A DNA stretch of 64,000 nucleotides from Sipunculus nudus. Its lineage: Eukaryota; Annelida; Sipuncula; Golfingiida; Sipunculidae. Below the pieces are notes generated by a model. That model was not told the DNA's origin and searched no databases. It saw only the letters and a list, made by a program, of their open reading frames with translations. The translations under genes and the position numbers were made by a program. This document shows positions 23,911 to 37,085 of this stretch, one piece after another. Each line of letters opens with the position of its first letter. The first letter of the stretch is position 1. The DNA lies in NCBI GenBank assembly GCA_026874595.1, contig CM049310.1:86589056-86653055 (forward strand). The letters run 5' to 3'.

Positions 23911-24652
23911 GGTTGGGGTTTGTATAGTTAATGATATAAAAAGTTGGCTGAGACTTTTTCAGTACATTTATTTACAAAGTCCTTTCCCTGAACCCTAAAA
24001 TTGTATAGTGCCGGTAGCCTGTATGTATCTAAAGAACCAAAAACGGCTGGAATGTTCGCGCGATAGGCTGCCTGTATCCATGCTTTGAATACTGTGTTGT
24101 ATGTACAGTAAGTCACTGCGATATACTTATTCGCCAGCTTGATCAGCTATGGTATCTACCAAGCAAAATATGCCACCACAATACCAAAGTGAGTGAAACT
24201 GAGGGTAGTGATTGCCAGATAACTTAAGCAACAATTTTACAGCTTTATAACCTTAAAAGCCAACTCACATACATTATTCCTTAATTTGTCTTGGACATAC
24301 CTAAATAATTTAGAAAGACTCAAACAAATAGTTTACATTTTAATCAATTTTCTATTTCTTTTTTTGCAACTGGATGACTACTGTTCAGAGATGTTTCTTA
24401 ACAGGATAATCTGGATAAAGCCTTCCCATTAATATTGCCTTATATTTATATTAATTAGTCTGACGGAATATCGAGCGAAAAGGTGGTACTTGCACAGTTC
24501 TATGTACAAAACTTTTATTGTTGATATTTCTTCTTTCGATCACTGATAATGAAACCGGGATGATAGCATTAGGCTTATTGTTATTATATAGGCTTACAGT
24601 CCCTTTATTACTTCTGTTGAAGTAATTAAGCACTTGTCTTTAAATGATATTG

Positions 24653-24719
<67 letters not shown>

Positions 24720-24754
24720 CTAATATCCCGGATTATAAGGGTCATAGGCTTATA
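23911..24754. other. Spacer with interrupted TA microsatellite
   Basis: No gene. (TA)n at 24654-24714 has a central GT interruption. Confidence 0.5.
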
Positions 24755-25532
24755 TTTTATATAGTTTCCATATCAGTAAGGTTGTTTGTACTCAGGAACT
24801 TATTTATTTTAAAATGATACTTGGTAATTAACATATTTTGACCCCCTGTTATAAAACAGTTGGAACATCTTTCTCGTTGATGTACACTTATACCGTTTTA
24901 CCAATGCAAAACCGATACGAAAATAAACCTCTAACCAACCGCTAATAGCTTGATAATTAACTAATTGTGTTGCTAATAATTCGATCATTTAAGTGATTAG
25001 TAACATAACACACCTGAAAGAGTAGAGCCTGCACTTTACTTGAAATAAATGTCTCTAAATCTGTAGTCGACATTTTAAATGTTTTTCATATATTTTATAT
25101 CAATCCGTTTGAAAAAGTCATATTCCTGTAAAAATATAGAACTGATAATATTTTATTTTTACCACTGTGTTAGGAGCTGCTTATATATCAAACATGCCTA
25201 CATAGTGTTTATTTTATATTATTCCATTTTATAATGGAAATTCAGAGTTAAAAGTGTTATAGTTGCAGTTTCATTAGTTGTTTGCCCAGTGATTTTTGGC
25301 ATGATTATTGAAGAAAGATCCTTATGTATGACAGTTTACCCATGAATGATACTAGCAAATTTAGACCTACTCGTATATTCAACAAGTAACACTAACGTAT
25401 TGTTTCAGACTACTCACGAAATACAATGACGCAGTTGAGTTAATGTTGCAGCTTTACACCCTCCTGCGGCTTAATACTTTATCCACGTACTCCATTTTAA
25501 ATCCCTGAAAATGTGGCAAAGAATATTCAACA
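24755..25532 (-). repeat. Inverted duplicon segment upstream of gene B
   Basis: Reverse-complement copy of 3314-4088. At locus A the segment joins the rest of the duplicated block directly; here it is flipped and separated from it by about 915 bases. Confidence 0.75.
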
Positions 25533-26447
25533 GAAGAAACTTAACAGCCGGCAGCATACAGGAAGCAGGGACATTGACCCCATTAAGATATGTGAACTGC
25601 GCACGCGTATGGCGCCACGTGGGCCAGAAAAGAGCTTCCTTGCACTGTGGCTCGGGACCAAGCTTAGCCTGTGTTTCGTTCTACATTATGATATATGGCC
25701 CATATTGTCTAATTACTACGAGAAGGGAGACCTCGGCTCGATATAGGCCACATCCAAACAACAATATGCACATAGAGGGTTTAAGAATTAGGATAGGCCT
25801 ATAAAATATAAAATATGTAATTTGCTAAGCGATGGATTCAAGTGGGGGAAAATGCCCGAGAGAGGAAGCTATGAGAGGGGGTTATTCCCATTTTGAAAAT
25901 CGACATATGTATTTGCTGTATAGGTGTATTGACAATTTGTGGGACAGTTCTTTGTGCTGAGTGTTTTTTCGACGCTACCCCCCCCCCCCCCAATCAGCCC
26001 ATGAAAACAGTTGCTGTATAGGCCTACGGAAATTTAAAGCTGCAATTTTTTTTATCTTTTAATTGCATAGTAATGTCGCTTACAAGTATATTTTGTATTC
26101 TTCCTGCAAGCTGACATACAGCTACCACTCCAGGGAAGTGAAAGAATTAGATTGCGAGCTCTCCTTTGTTAGCGATGTATAAAGTCCATACAACAATTTA
26201 ATATCTTGGTGTGGCCTGAAGGAGTTCGAGTAACATAAAGTGTTATTTGATCCTCTGTGTGTAGCCTGTTTTATACAGACACACTACACAGACAACTCAA
26301 TTGAATCTATCGTAGCTACCCAGATATATAGGTCTGATAGTAGGCCTATATTTAAGTCACTGGCCCATGAATTTGACCGTGACAATAAACCCCACACGAA
26401 AGTATTTTTGAAAAGTTCTTTTAAAGAAGGGAACACGTAATAATAAC
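25533..26447. other. B-locus-specific insert
   Basis: About 915 bases with no counterpart at locus A, lying between the inverted and direct parts of the duplication. It contains an 11- to 12-base C run (25979-25990). The overlapping frames at 25511-25804 show no recognisable domain. Confidence 0.5.
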
Positions 26448-28064
26448 GCATGATCTCACTACTGTATATTAGTCCTACATCAGACAGCGAAGGTGGCTAA
26501 GGTGATGTGCACATGCATTATCGGCGTAGTTTATTTGTATGTTTGACTAAGCAATATCTTCGAAAGTTCTCAGTGAATTTCGATTCAATAAACTGTATGG
26601 ACGGGGTACCCTGTCAGCATGGGGGCAACCATATGAATTACATGCACTGACCGCCATTAGTGTAATGGATCTGGCTCAGCTCAGCTTCACTCACTCATAG
26701 TTAATCTGGTTGTTAAACTGTTGTGTCGTTTATAAATGTACATTGCAAAGATGGTGTGACCAGCTATACCTTTAACTGTTGCAACAACAACAGGCAAAAA
26801 GTATGCAAATGATTATTCAGTGATTTGAATGACCAAAAAAAGCACTTAAAGATCAGGTTCTACTGACACTTATTCACTGGAGACCAGACTTTCAGTTTGA
26901 TATTCTGGCAAGGATGTTTCATGTTACTCAAGGACTTGATTAAGTAAATAAGCAGCCATGCCAGTTAACTGCATGATTGCTAAGAGAAACGATGCAAGCT
27001 TGTGTATCCTCAAAATCCATTAAAGCTGTATATGAAAAAAAACAACTTATAAATTGATTGTCTAATGTGCTAAAGTGATTCATATATAGACTTGACAATT
27101 TTAACACAAGAGGAGACACACAGCAGTTATAATCGCATAACACTTTAAAATACCTTGTTAGAATCGCATCACAGGGACACATCATGTTCATTTCAAAAGC
27201 AGATGGAGGATGTGTTAGTGGAATTTTCATTGCTGACAATTCAGAATTGTTTTATTAACTTGGGCTCATTGATGAAATATTGACATATCATGGATTACCA
27301 TTGAGAACCCACTCTATCCCATGCAGGAGAGTAAGCTAAGCAATACAGGTGTACAAAAGGCTGTGATCAAATGAAAGGGACGTTACTGTTCATTGAGAGA
27401 TTGTCAGTGTGCTCATTTTCATAGAATATCTGTTATTAGGAAACCAGGTTTATTAAACATACCGTCTGTGTTAACTTTGAAGAATGCAGTGATTAGAATT
27501 CTTTTTAGTATGTATTCTATTTGTTAAAATATGGCCGAAAAAATGTTATAAGTAATTCCAGTGACCCCGGGAAAATCAAGAAATAATACATGTTATTATT
27601 ACAGTTATAATTATTACCAGTTATTATAATAAATAAACAATTAGGAGACCAAGTTTAAACTTCTGTCTCATGTTTTATTCAAACAGAAGTAATTGGTTTA
27701 CACTATTGCCACCATATCTCTCTCTATACTGGAAAGTCTAGCATATAGAATGCGTCTGTCCCTGGGTGGCAGCATGGTTAAGTGAATAAACAACATGGCT
27801 TCTTAACCAAGTGGTCTTGTGTTTTGCGTGTGCTTATCAAGCTTTAGTGATGGTTACAGGCATATTTAAACAAAATAGATGGATTTTTGTGGAAGGGCAA
27901 GATTCATAGTTTTCATTTTGATAAGTACAATAGAAATGTGAATCTGGTATTGTCGAATGAATCAAATTCAGTCCATCGTCAACACGATCACGCAATAATA
28001 ATCAAGGATAAAAAGAACTACGTTCACCGGACGGATTTTCCAGTTTCTAGTATCTATAAACGCG

Positions 28065-28072
28065 TATAAAAG
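28065..28072 (+). promoter_or_regulatory. TATA box upstream of gene B
   Basis: TATAAAAG in the context CGCGTATAAAAGCAAGG is the best core promoter upstream of gene B. A start near 28095 would give a leader that must be spliced to the acceptor at about 28915 just before the ATG. Locus A lacks this block (similarity jumps from about 5352 to 5370). Confidence 0.45.
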
Positions 28073-28919
28073 CAAGGCCAGCCATTCGGCAAACTGAACT
28101 ATTGAGAAAAAAATCAATGCGATATACCAAAGGTTAACAAAATGTTTAAAGTGTTGAAGGGATGGGTCTGTGTTTACCGCAGTCTACACCGCTTTCCAAA
28201 GCCTAGGATGTATTATTGCTCGCTTGGATTACTATATTTACTAGCCGACACTTTACTAAACATCAAGGATTATTTGACTTAAAATAATTTTCTTAATGTC
28301 AAGCACTCAATTAAGAGATTGGCAATAGTACGCTTTTAAACACTTGCTGCGGGAGCTGGACCTGCGAGAGTTTACCGAGGCCTCTGCATCCTTACGGGAA
28401 AGCATATTCCTAATATTATATATGCCAGAGTTCGTAGAGATTATAATGTGTGATATATATGCTGAATCTTTATCCTTGTGCACATTAGGTTACAGAGAAA
28501 AGATTATGTCCGTTAAGAGGTGTTATGGGACAAGTTTTTTGAGTATCTAGATGCAGACACTATTTTCAAATTTGTTTAGGTAAAGCCAGTTTCTCTTAGA
28601 CTGGGCGTAAAGTAAAATACTTGCTTATTGTTTGTGAATTTGTATGATCTGAGTTTCGTAAACATAGTATTATTATTGACTATTTTGTCATTTTGATTCT
28701 TTAATAACGTTTACCGTTTCCTTTCTTAATATGCATATTTTGTATTCCCTACAGCTTGATTGAGCTTTTCATTATAGAGGAAAATTAAGATCAATAAATC
28801 AATCAATGTTTTTCTTATGTTCTATAGGTTGTATTACCCTTTTAATAGACTAATTTTGTCAGCTTTAATCTTTTTCTATAACAAACAAAAGGACAGTCTA
28901 TTGTTGTGTTTACAGAATC

Positions 28920-29058
28920 ATGCTGAAAAGTTTGGACTTCAAACGTGGGATGAATAGGGTGGTTTGTGTAGCGGCCATTATCAGCATAGTTAACCCATCG
29001 ACTCATGCCCAACCTCAACTGAATAACAAGGTCTCAAATACCATCAGTGAAACCCAAG
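28920..29058 (+). CDS. Gene B exon 1, signal peptide
   Basis: Encodes the start Met, a short charged stretch, a hydrophobic core ([11 protein letters not shown]) and the cleavage motif STHA/Q. It ends in phase 1 at a GTAAAA donor. A polypyrimidine tract and CAG four bases before the ATG mark an acceptor, so at least one untranslated exon lies upstream. Confidence 0.8.
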
Positions 29059-29910
29059 GTAAAAGGCTTACGCTTAAAATGATATAAATGTATAAAATTT
29101 TATTGAATGTTTGAGAGAAACTTTTTGTATACTAGTATTGTGGAATGATGAAACTTGGCTTTGAATGTTCTATGTGAAAATTAATGCACCAATCCAACAC
29201 ATTTTGCAATCTCAGATTAATTTCAAATTAATGCAGAGGTTTTAGCAACGTTCTACTTTCATAGAGTTGAGTTATTTTCCCAGGTAATAAGATGCGAGAT
29301 TTTCTAGGTCGCCTAGGCGTGAGATTCTACTTTTCCTTTTACCTGCCCAAATAAAAAGAGATAGTTTGTACACCTAATAAGGAAAACACCAGGACGTAAA
29401 CTGTTATTTATTTGTATAATATCTTTTAAAAAAAACAAGTCATTATTGTCATATTTGTAAGTTTAACCTTTATTTTCCGACATTTCAGTGAGTGATTACT
29501 GGGGGAGGAACACGTCACTTTATAACAACTCAGAGGAGTTGATTCTCCAATGGTTGATAAAACCAACGAAGGCCACTTTATTCTTTATCAAGTGTTTTCA
29601 TGGATACGAAACTACACAAGAGAATTACTTCTTCACCTATGCGTCCACCATAGACCGTGTAGACCGACAAGCAGATCTAGGCAATCGAACAAGCCACGAT
29701 TTATTCTATGAAGGAGACAAAGCTGTCTTCCAGCTGAACATTTCACAGCCTCGAAGTTCAGATGTCGGTTGTTACACATGTGTGATGCATGCGGCAGGAA
29801 CGCTACAGGAGAGAACCGCTCGACTCTGGGTCAAAAGTAAAGAACAAATCCTTAACATATTTTATCACAGGAAATTACATTTTGAAATATGAATACATTG
29901 AGGGACATCT

Positions 29911-29963
<53 letters not shown>

Positions 29964-32900
29964 ATTGTCCATTTAATAATCACAGGTATTTTCAATGCTT
30001 ACCATTCCTAATTTTATGAAATATAGTTACATATGAAAAAGTTATTCATCTTTGCTCGGTTGACTGAAAGTCATCTGAGCTAAAGCGATCACTATTTGTC
30101 CGTCGTCCGTCCGGCAGTCTTTCCGCCCATTTGCTATCATCCGGTTGTCCGTTAACACGGCACAAATTGTAACCGCCGAACCCTAGAGACTATTTTCAAA
30201 TGGAGGTCCATTAAAAATGTCCCTTGAAACCAGAAGTAAGGTCACTTCAACCTATATTCCCCGAGCTATTTGGCTTGTTAGTATCCCAAGAATAATTAAA
30301 TAACTTGATACAAAATCTCTAGTATCTGAATAACGAATGTATTAAAAGCACATTGATCGTGGAGGCTGAGGCATGAATGTGCAAAGATTTCTGTAACTCA
30401 CAGAATGATTTGTCAAAAGTATAGGTAACATTTAGTATACTATGCAAATTTAGTCCTTGAAGTCCTGCACAAAACATTGTGTCTATAATTTATCATATTT
30501 CCTACTAGCCAAATGGTCTTATGCTAATTCAGCTAATTCTGACTGATGACTTTTCACCTCATGTTCCTTTTATTATGCTCAGAGACTATAAGTATGTCAG
30601 ATTTTGCTTTCTGTAGATGATTAAATTTCTTTAATGTATTAACATTTGGGCATCTCATGAATCCATATAGTCGTAATACAGATCATGGTTCACTATATGA
30701 AAATTATTTTTCCTAGTGGACACCCCTTGTGGCAGTAACCCCTGTGTCAATGGTGGACAGTGTGTTGAGATTGGAATTTCTTACACATGCCAGTGCGTGA
30801 ACGGTTTTACAGGGACAAACTGTGAGACAGGTGAGATCAGGTTTTCTTTTCTTACCAGAAATTGTGCATTTTCATTACCCGCATCATGTGGCTAAACTTT
30901 TATCCATTGAAAGAACGTGAGTCACTCCATGTAAGGTCCTATACTTTCAGCATTTAGATTGAAACATATCCTACAAATTTATCACTGCTCATTGGTGTTT
31001 CCAATAATAGTTATGATTGAATATTTATTGTTATAATTATTCCTTTTATAGCTTTGTCCATGAAACTGACACAGTCATTCAAGTGCAGCCATCCAAACCA
31101 ATTAAATAGACCTGTTGGAAGCTGCTTGAATGATGAAAAATAACATTTTCTTTAAATGTTTGGCTGAAAATCCCTAAAGTCTCACATATGTTTTGTCCGA
31201 GGTCCATCTATAACAATCCTATATTTCTTCAGGGATCTAGTGGGAGCCTTAAATCAAATAAATCCAAAGTAATTTGACTTTCGTTCATAAATGCTTACAG
31301 ACCTATGTTTGCACCAAAACTGCATTGCTGCATGGGAACGTTAAGGCCGCAGTGGTCGGGTAAACGGGTGGATGTTCATAACTTTAAAGATGCAAGGTTA
31401 CTTTTAGAGTAGATAACAATATATACCATCAACATGTTATTTGTGTTAAGCACGTGTGTGGTATTTGTTTATTTCACGTTTTATATATTAATTTCAGAGG
31501 CTGGATTCAACATCAAAGCCCTAGTCATAAGCTTGGTAATTGTGGTTGCAGTAGCATTACTTATAGTCATCCCCATCGCGGTTAAAAAGTACAAGAAAAA
31601 AAGAGCTGATATACACCAGGAGAACAGACGAGATTCTGAGGAAACCAACAGGTTTGTAACCTTTACTCAGTGTAATCATGTGTTCATATGGTAGGAATTG
31701 TGATATCTTTCCCTCGGGATATTATCTACTAACATGTGAATATATTCTTGACTTAATCAAACATTTTTTTTAGAAATTTGGAATTAAAAGATTCCTGGTA
31801 TCTTCTGCCAACACACCCAAATATTAGACAGGTGTGTCGTATGCCCTTTGCCAAAGTAAACTTGGTTTTAAATGTTTATTCATGGGTAAACAATTTAATA
31901 ACTGATTTACAATTAAGAAGGTGCACAGGTAATAAACACATGGCAGTTAATTTTAATGGCAATCCATTGTTTAAATGGAAAATGGGATTTTAGTTAAATT
32001 AATGATGTTGTCAAAATAGAAAATATTATTATATAGTATATTGCGTTTTCTCAAATATAGCTTGCAGAAGCCTGGTGAAGAAGAGCAGTCTGCTGCCAAA
32101 TTTGAATGGAGGCGATATCTATGTTGCACCAGGGCTCCCACTGATGGCAGGAAAACAGAAGATATGGGTATGTATAAAACGCATAATATTACAACATTTA
32201 AGACTGCACAGTTACATTCAGGGTTGTGTTTTAGGCTGCCCAAAGCCTGTTTTCAGCAGGTCAGAGCCCAAAACATGCCTTTAACTGCCTGAAAAAGGTT
32301 GTAACTTGCCTAACACCTTACATACCCTCACCTATGACTTGCAGTTAAACTATGCTTTATTGTTACACAGCTGAATACATTAAAGAAATATGCTCAACAA
32401 ATTAAAAGTGAGGAACACTTTATTCAAACTAAATAAATTAAACCATGATACAAAAAAAACAACAAATTAATACAACACTACTTCAGGTTTTCCATATGAA
32501 CACAGTTCTCTGACAGTTTTAGCTTGTATCCCGGAATCATGTTCGGAGAACACCATCTCCATTACTGCTTTTTTTATATAAGAATGCTCACAACTTAAGC
32601 TTATAAACGGAACTTTGATTGGCTTTTAGATCTCAAGGGATTATTTTTTTATATATGCAAAAGGTTTCCTGAATTTAAAAAGTTGTACCATTTACACTGA
32701 TGAAAAGTCCTTTATATTTAAGTCTCACTAACATATCATGTATTTTTTGTATGCCTGCAGCTTCAAATGGCAAAAAGCAAAAGATTGATTTTTTTAATTA
32801 TAAGAAATCTTTTATGCTTGCCGAAATAAAAATATGATAATATTTTTCATATTATCTTATAATGAACAAGAATAAACCACTGGTTGTTTATTCTCTCAGC

Positions 32901-33914
32901 TAGGTCATCCTGTGAAATTTTAAGATTTTTGTGCACATACTTACAGTCTATATAATGGTGAATATGCTCTGTTAATTGTATGATGAGATTGTGAAAATGG
33001 AACCCTCATGGAACACTGAAATTAGTTTAAAACTGAAAAATGCGAAAATATATTGCAGTGAATATTTTGCAAACCACAGAATATTCATAATCACGTTTGG
33101 GCCGTGTTCAACATATAGGCCTTAGAAACCTACGTGTCATGGTCAGGGGTACTGACTGCATCACTCAGTAAAAAAAATATTGACTAAAGAACAGTTTTCA
33201 GGGCATGGGCTTTGATTGCATCATCCTAGTCATCTATGAAAGTTAACACGAACATCTACTAGCAGTGGGACTTATGGCCATCGAGTCTTATGACCCCATT
33301 ACCCGGATAAATAGTAATTTCTAGTATAATCAAACATGGCCTTCCCCCTCTGACACCCTGCCTTACTAGAGGCATACTGGAGGCTCTATTACATCATTCC
33401 AGGTAGCAGGGCACTCATCAGCAAACCAAAAGGATCCTGATAATGACATTACCTTCGCCACTGAAATTAAGTACCACTACCTGAAACCTTCAAAAAGCCA
33501 AGCAAAGCCTTGTGACTGCATCACCCAAGCCAGTTTGGTTGTTTTATAGATCTTCAAGCCAAAAAAGAAATAATTGGTTCCCAAAAACTGCCAAAAACTT
33601 ATTTATGGCGGGGCAGTTTTAACCAGGTTATAACCTATGGACTTTTCGTATTCAAATAACAGACAGCAAGGACTGGTAATCTCGGACAATTTTTTTAGCT
33701 TAAGTAGTAAATATCATGATGTCACAGAGATAGTTCCACAGACATTACTAAATGCATAGAACTGCAGTTTCTTTTATTGTTTTAATCAACATATTTCAAA
33801 CGTCTTTACATTCTGTTATTATTGTCTTATATATACAGACTGCGCAGCTTTTACTTTTCTCTACTTTGGTTATTAAAGGTCCGCTGCAAAAATACTTGAC
33901 TTATCTTTTAATTC

Positions 33915-33975
<61 letters not shown>

Positions 33976-34267
33976 ATGGGTATGTACATATGTACATGTA
34001 ATAATAACACAATCGTTAACACACAATAATTTGTAATGTTTCAGAATTTTGTAGCTGTAAAATCATGTATTAAAGGTTCAAGCACCCGTGACACTATTGC
34101 CTTTTTAAGTTTTTATGATAATTATCCATAATCAATAATAAAAATACCTTAATGTTTCTGTGGTGCATAAAGATGATTACATTACCTGAACTAAATATGT
34201 ATCTTTCTGTGTAGGTGATAAAGAAGATGTCCTTATATTGAAAGGAGGAGTTGCCGCCAGCATCTGA
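28920..34267 (+). CDS. Gene B: Ig-EGF single-pass transmembrane receptor
   Basis: Reads intact over exons 28920-29058, 29489-29836, 30717-30830, 31498-31651, 31774-31831, 32068-32167 and 34215-34267 (321 residues, TGA at 34265-34267). All junctions are GT/AG with matching phases. Residues 1-30 are the signal peptide (cleavage after STHA), about 47-162 the Ig domain, 163-200 an EGF domain, and about 207-228 the membrane helix followed by KKYKKKR. The product is expected at the cell surface, extracellular N-terminus out. The tail has no ITIM or ITAM that I can see. The tail exons are less certain: skipping 31774-31831 also keeps an open frame and ends at TGA 34239-34241 (293 residues). Exons 1-3 match gene A and exon 4 onward matches gene C, so B is a mosaic. 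Ligand and pathway are unknown; a recognition role is inferred from architecture. Confidence 0.78.
29489..29836 (+). CDS. Gene B exon 2, unusual Ig V-like domain
   Basis: A symmetrical phase 1 exon of 116 codons. The F-strand signature S-D-V-G-C-Y-T-C (residues 137-144) and a G-strand ending RLWVK support an Ig fold. The canonical B-strand Cys position is Trp68 (LILQW). An additional Cys82 sits in the C strand (FIKCFHG). Four N-glycosylation sequons (NTS, NNS, NRT, NIS) suggest an extracellular face. Confidence 0.8.
30717..30830 (+). CDS. Gene B exon 3, EGF-like domain
   Basis: A symmetrical phase 1 exon of 38 codons encoding one complete EGF module with six cysteines spaced C-x4-C-x5-C-x8-C-x-C-x8-C and the consensus G-F-T-G before the last Cys. 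There is no obvious calcium-binding start (D-x-D/N-E). Gene A has the same exon; gene C has none. Confidence 0.9.
31498..31651 (+). CDS. Gene B exon 4, transmembrane helix
   Basis: Starts phase 1 with E-A-G, then a hydrophobic helix ([22 protein letters not shown]), a basic stop-transfer KKYKKKR, and an acidic run RRDSEETN. It ends in phase 2 at GTTTGT. It aligns with exon 4 of gene C (E/K-A-G-I-S-I start, same phases) and not with exon 5 of gene A. Confidence 0.8.
31832..34214 (+). other. Gene B 3' introns
   Basis: Two introns around exon 32068-32167. The larger one (32168-34214) contains loosely repeated 'gactgcatcac' motifs (33150-33530) and a TA microsatellite (33917-33968). No additional gene was seen. 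Confidence 0.55.
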
Positions 34268-34545
34268 TCCAAGCTCAAGTTACTAGGGAATGTTCAACTT
34301 TTCTATTGTGGTTGTTATATTATCAAAATATGCTACAGTCATCTCACAATCACTGTCTGAAGTTTTGTATTATCGCAGACCACTGTTGTATTATTTTGTT
34401 GGATGACTGACGTGTTTTCTGTAAGTCATTCGGTGCAATGTAAATATAAAGAACTACTGAGAAATTTCCGGGCTGCATGGCCTGATTAATTGCGGTTGTC
34501 GAGTGGTTACACTAAATTGTTTTGGACCAGACTTTCTCTTTTTTT

Positions 34546-34803
34546 AATAAACAGGGTCCTGTTTTGACAGCAAGGTAAAATCTTGGTTGCCTGTTCTGAA
34601 AGGATGAGCTGCTTAGCTGGAATATTCTCGGGAAGAGAGTTAAACAAAACCTGCAAGGACTGAAGAAAACATTGCGCTATAAGGAATAATAAGTTAATAG
34701 TATGTTGAAGTATATTTCTTATTTGATAATGTGTAGGTTCTTTGCATTTTCCTAGTTGTTAGAAAGTTGTTGAAATTGCCTCGGTTAACAGACCACTAAT
34801 AAA
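34546..34803 (+). terminator. Candidate polyadenylation signals of gene B
   Basis: AATAAA occurs at 34546-34551 and 34798-34803, about 280 and 530 bases after the stop codon. Which one is used cannot be decided from sequence. Confidence 0.45.
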
Positions 34804-36564
34804 AGTGTCTGGATTAATTGAAATGACAGGGCAAATACAAACCACTGGACTAGTATTGCTGTTATACAGGATAGACTAATGCAAATGGGGATTACCTTTT
34901 ATTTTGTCTACATTTTGTGGGGCTGATGTCTTAACTGCATTGTAATGTAATGTTCATGTTAGGAAAATTTCATATTACTTAAATCATTCCCAACAGAGCT
35001 TTCCATGTACATACTAAAAGTATTCATCGTGTAATACAATTTCTTATAATATGTACTTAAATGTTCTTACATATCCTGCATACTAAAAAAGTTTCCAAAG
35101 ATTGTCTGAAGGTATTTGTTGGTATTTTAGGCTGGTTCCTTTCTATGGATGTTAGAAATAATATTTTTATGACAATCCTGAAGGGTTTAAAACAAACATA
35201 TAAAATTATTGTATTGCATCAGATCTGATCTAGATTACTAAGATAATTGTTTATTATACATACATATATGCTATACTATGATCCTGAAAATCCAGAATAA
35301 TTAGTCAAGAATGCTGAGGCTTCAATTCTAAGCACATTCAGACACTAATATTGTTTTTGTATGCATATATTTGTTATTTATCTATTTATTTTTTAATATT
35401 ATTTATATCGACAAAGTATCTGGTCAGCTGGGTATTTTCCAACACGTGTCAGTATTTAATCAGACGAGGGACATCTCATGAGCCTGTGTAAATTTTGTTG
35501 AATAATCTCCTTTATGTTCTATATACTACTGCGTTTGTACCCCTCAGCATAAACATTATTAAAGCTTAAACTGTTATGTACAATTTGGTGTATGGAACTT
35601 TTGATCTTCTCATAATGTTTGACATTATATAGATTTGATTTCGTTCTAATGCATTTCATTTAAAAGTCATTTAACCCAATTTTCCTACTGAAGAAACAGA
35701 ATTTCTCTTGGAATAACAGTAATCTGTAAGAAAGTTATTTCATATGGGTTATTCATTTTAAAAATATAGTTTTATGGACTATTATAAACTGAAACGTGAA
35801 TATATTTTTTTCAAATGTTCTTCACAAAAAGCTTAATCATTTTTCAAAACTCCAGGGACAGATCTGAGACCTTGATAATCATAAAACTGTTACAAGATTA
35901 TTGATTATTCAGTTGCAATGCATAATTATGTACTAAAAATATAAATTAATCAGCCATAATAAATGCACACATTACATATTGAATGTTCTGAAGGACACTT
36001 AACATTTTTTTTACTATATCTGTTTCCCTGTTTGCAATGTTTTCAATATAATTTATTACTTTAATGTATTCTCACATATATTTAACTGTTCCTAATGATT
36101 CCATAACCTAGGTCAACTCAGGGACTAAATTTTTGTAGATGTTTCTTTGGACTGTATGTCATGGTCATTGTGAGCACTCAGTCAGAAGACACTGCTATAA
36201 AAATATAAGTTCCTGAATTGAGAGTTATGAGTGATCAGGAAAACTTTTTATGGTGAACGTTGTTTCTTTTCCTCAAAGGTGGGTTTGAACCCTAACGTTC
36301 AGTAGTTGTTGTACAATGTGCTCAAAATACCTGACAAAGAGATCTACTTTTATGAGACTATATATAGATTTTTAAATAATATTTTTGAGCACAAATTTAA
36401 CATGTGTATATCATCCTTAATGGCCATTTATGCATAAAATGTACATTTATTCCGTATGACTATATAATGCAATAGTAGAGTATAATAGCACTTGATAGTT
36501 AAATGCATTTCATGTTATATATATATATAAATATATTATAGTTTTAGTTATATATATATTATAG

Positions 36565-36606
<42 letters not shown>

Positions 36607-37085
36607 TCAATGATGCTTAGTTGAGTCCGGGATTAATAATTATTTATGATATTCAGCACTGGTGATAAAAGAGGTCAAGTCTCAGTATTACCTTAACCAA
36701 TTGGTTAAATATGCTTAAGGGCTTAACTTAAGATTATCGAAGGTATTGGTGCTGAAAAGGTTAATGTCGCAGTGTTACCTTAACTCATTGATAGGTTTTT
36801 CCAGGACTTTACTCAAGGTTATGCATGGTGCTCAACATCGGTGCTAATTGAGCACCAACTCAGTGCAGATTTGATATAAAAAAAATTGTAAAGTGTAATA
36901 TATGGTTTTATTTTTTCATATTTTACTATCTCCTATATATAGGTTTTTCCAGGACTTTACTCTAAGATATGCATGGTGCTCAACATCGGTGCTAATTGAG
37001 CACCAATTCAGTGCAGTTTGATATAAAAAAATTCTAAAGGGTAATATATGGTTTTTTTTTTTTCATATTTTCCTATCTCCTATAT
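34790..37085 (+). repeat. 3' flank of gene B, homologous to 3' flank of gene C
   Basis: Diverged but collinear with 58140-60500. 'ataaaagtgtctggatt' (34799) matches 58167; 'ttttgtggggctgatgtc' (34913) matches 58224; 'gttcagtagttgttgt' (36297) matches 59766; 'gagatctac' with 'ataatagcacttgatag' matches 59810-60027. The right end contains two tandem units of about 148 bases (from 36791 and 36939), each holding the hairpin GGTGCT-AATTG-AGCACC. A TA microsatellite lies at 36510-36604. Confidence 0.7.

Larger units (their letters stand above)
26448..31025 (+). repeat. Segmental duplication carrying gene B upstream DNA and exons 1-3
   Basis: Direct duplicate of 4089-7940. Compared with A it has an extra block at about 26975-27530, probably an insertion, and another at about 28061-28431 that includes a TATA box. 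A 99-residue minus-strand frame at 26940-27239 in the first block has no domain I recognise. Exons, introns and upstream DNA all align. Confidence 0.8.

Noticed and set aside
26940-27239. Minus-strand 99-codon frame in the B-specific insert
   Set aside because: No recognisable family, no splice context, no second copy in the window; kept only as part of the insert description.
34486-34520. tRNA-like A-box (ggttgtcgagtggttac) after gene B
   Set aside because: No B-box or cloverleaf follows; at most a SINE scrap.
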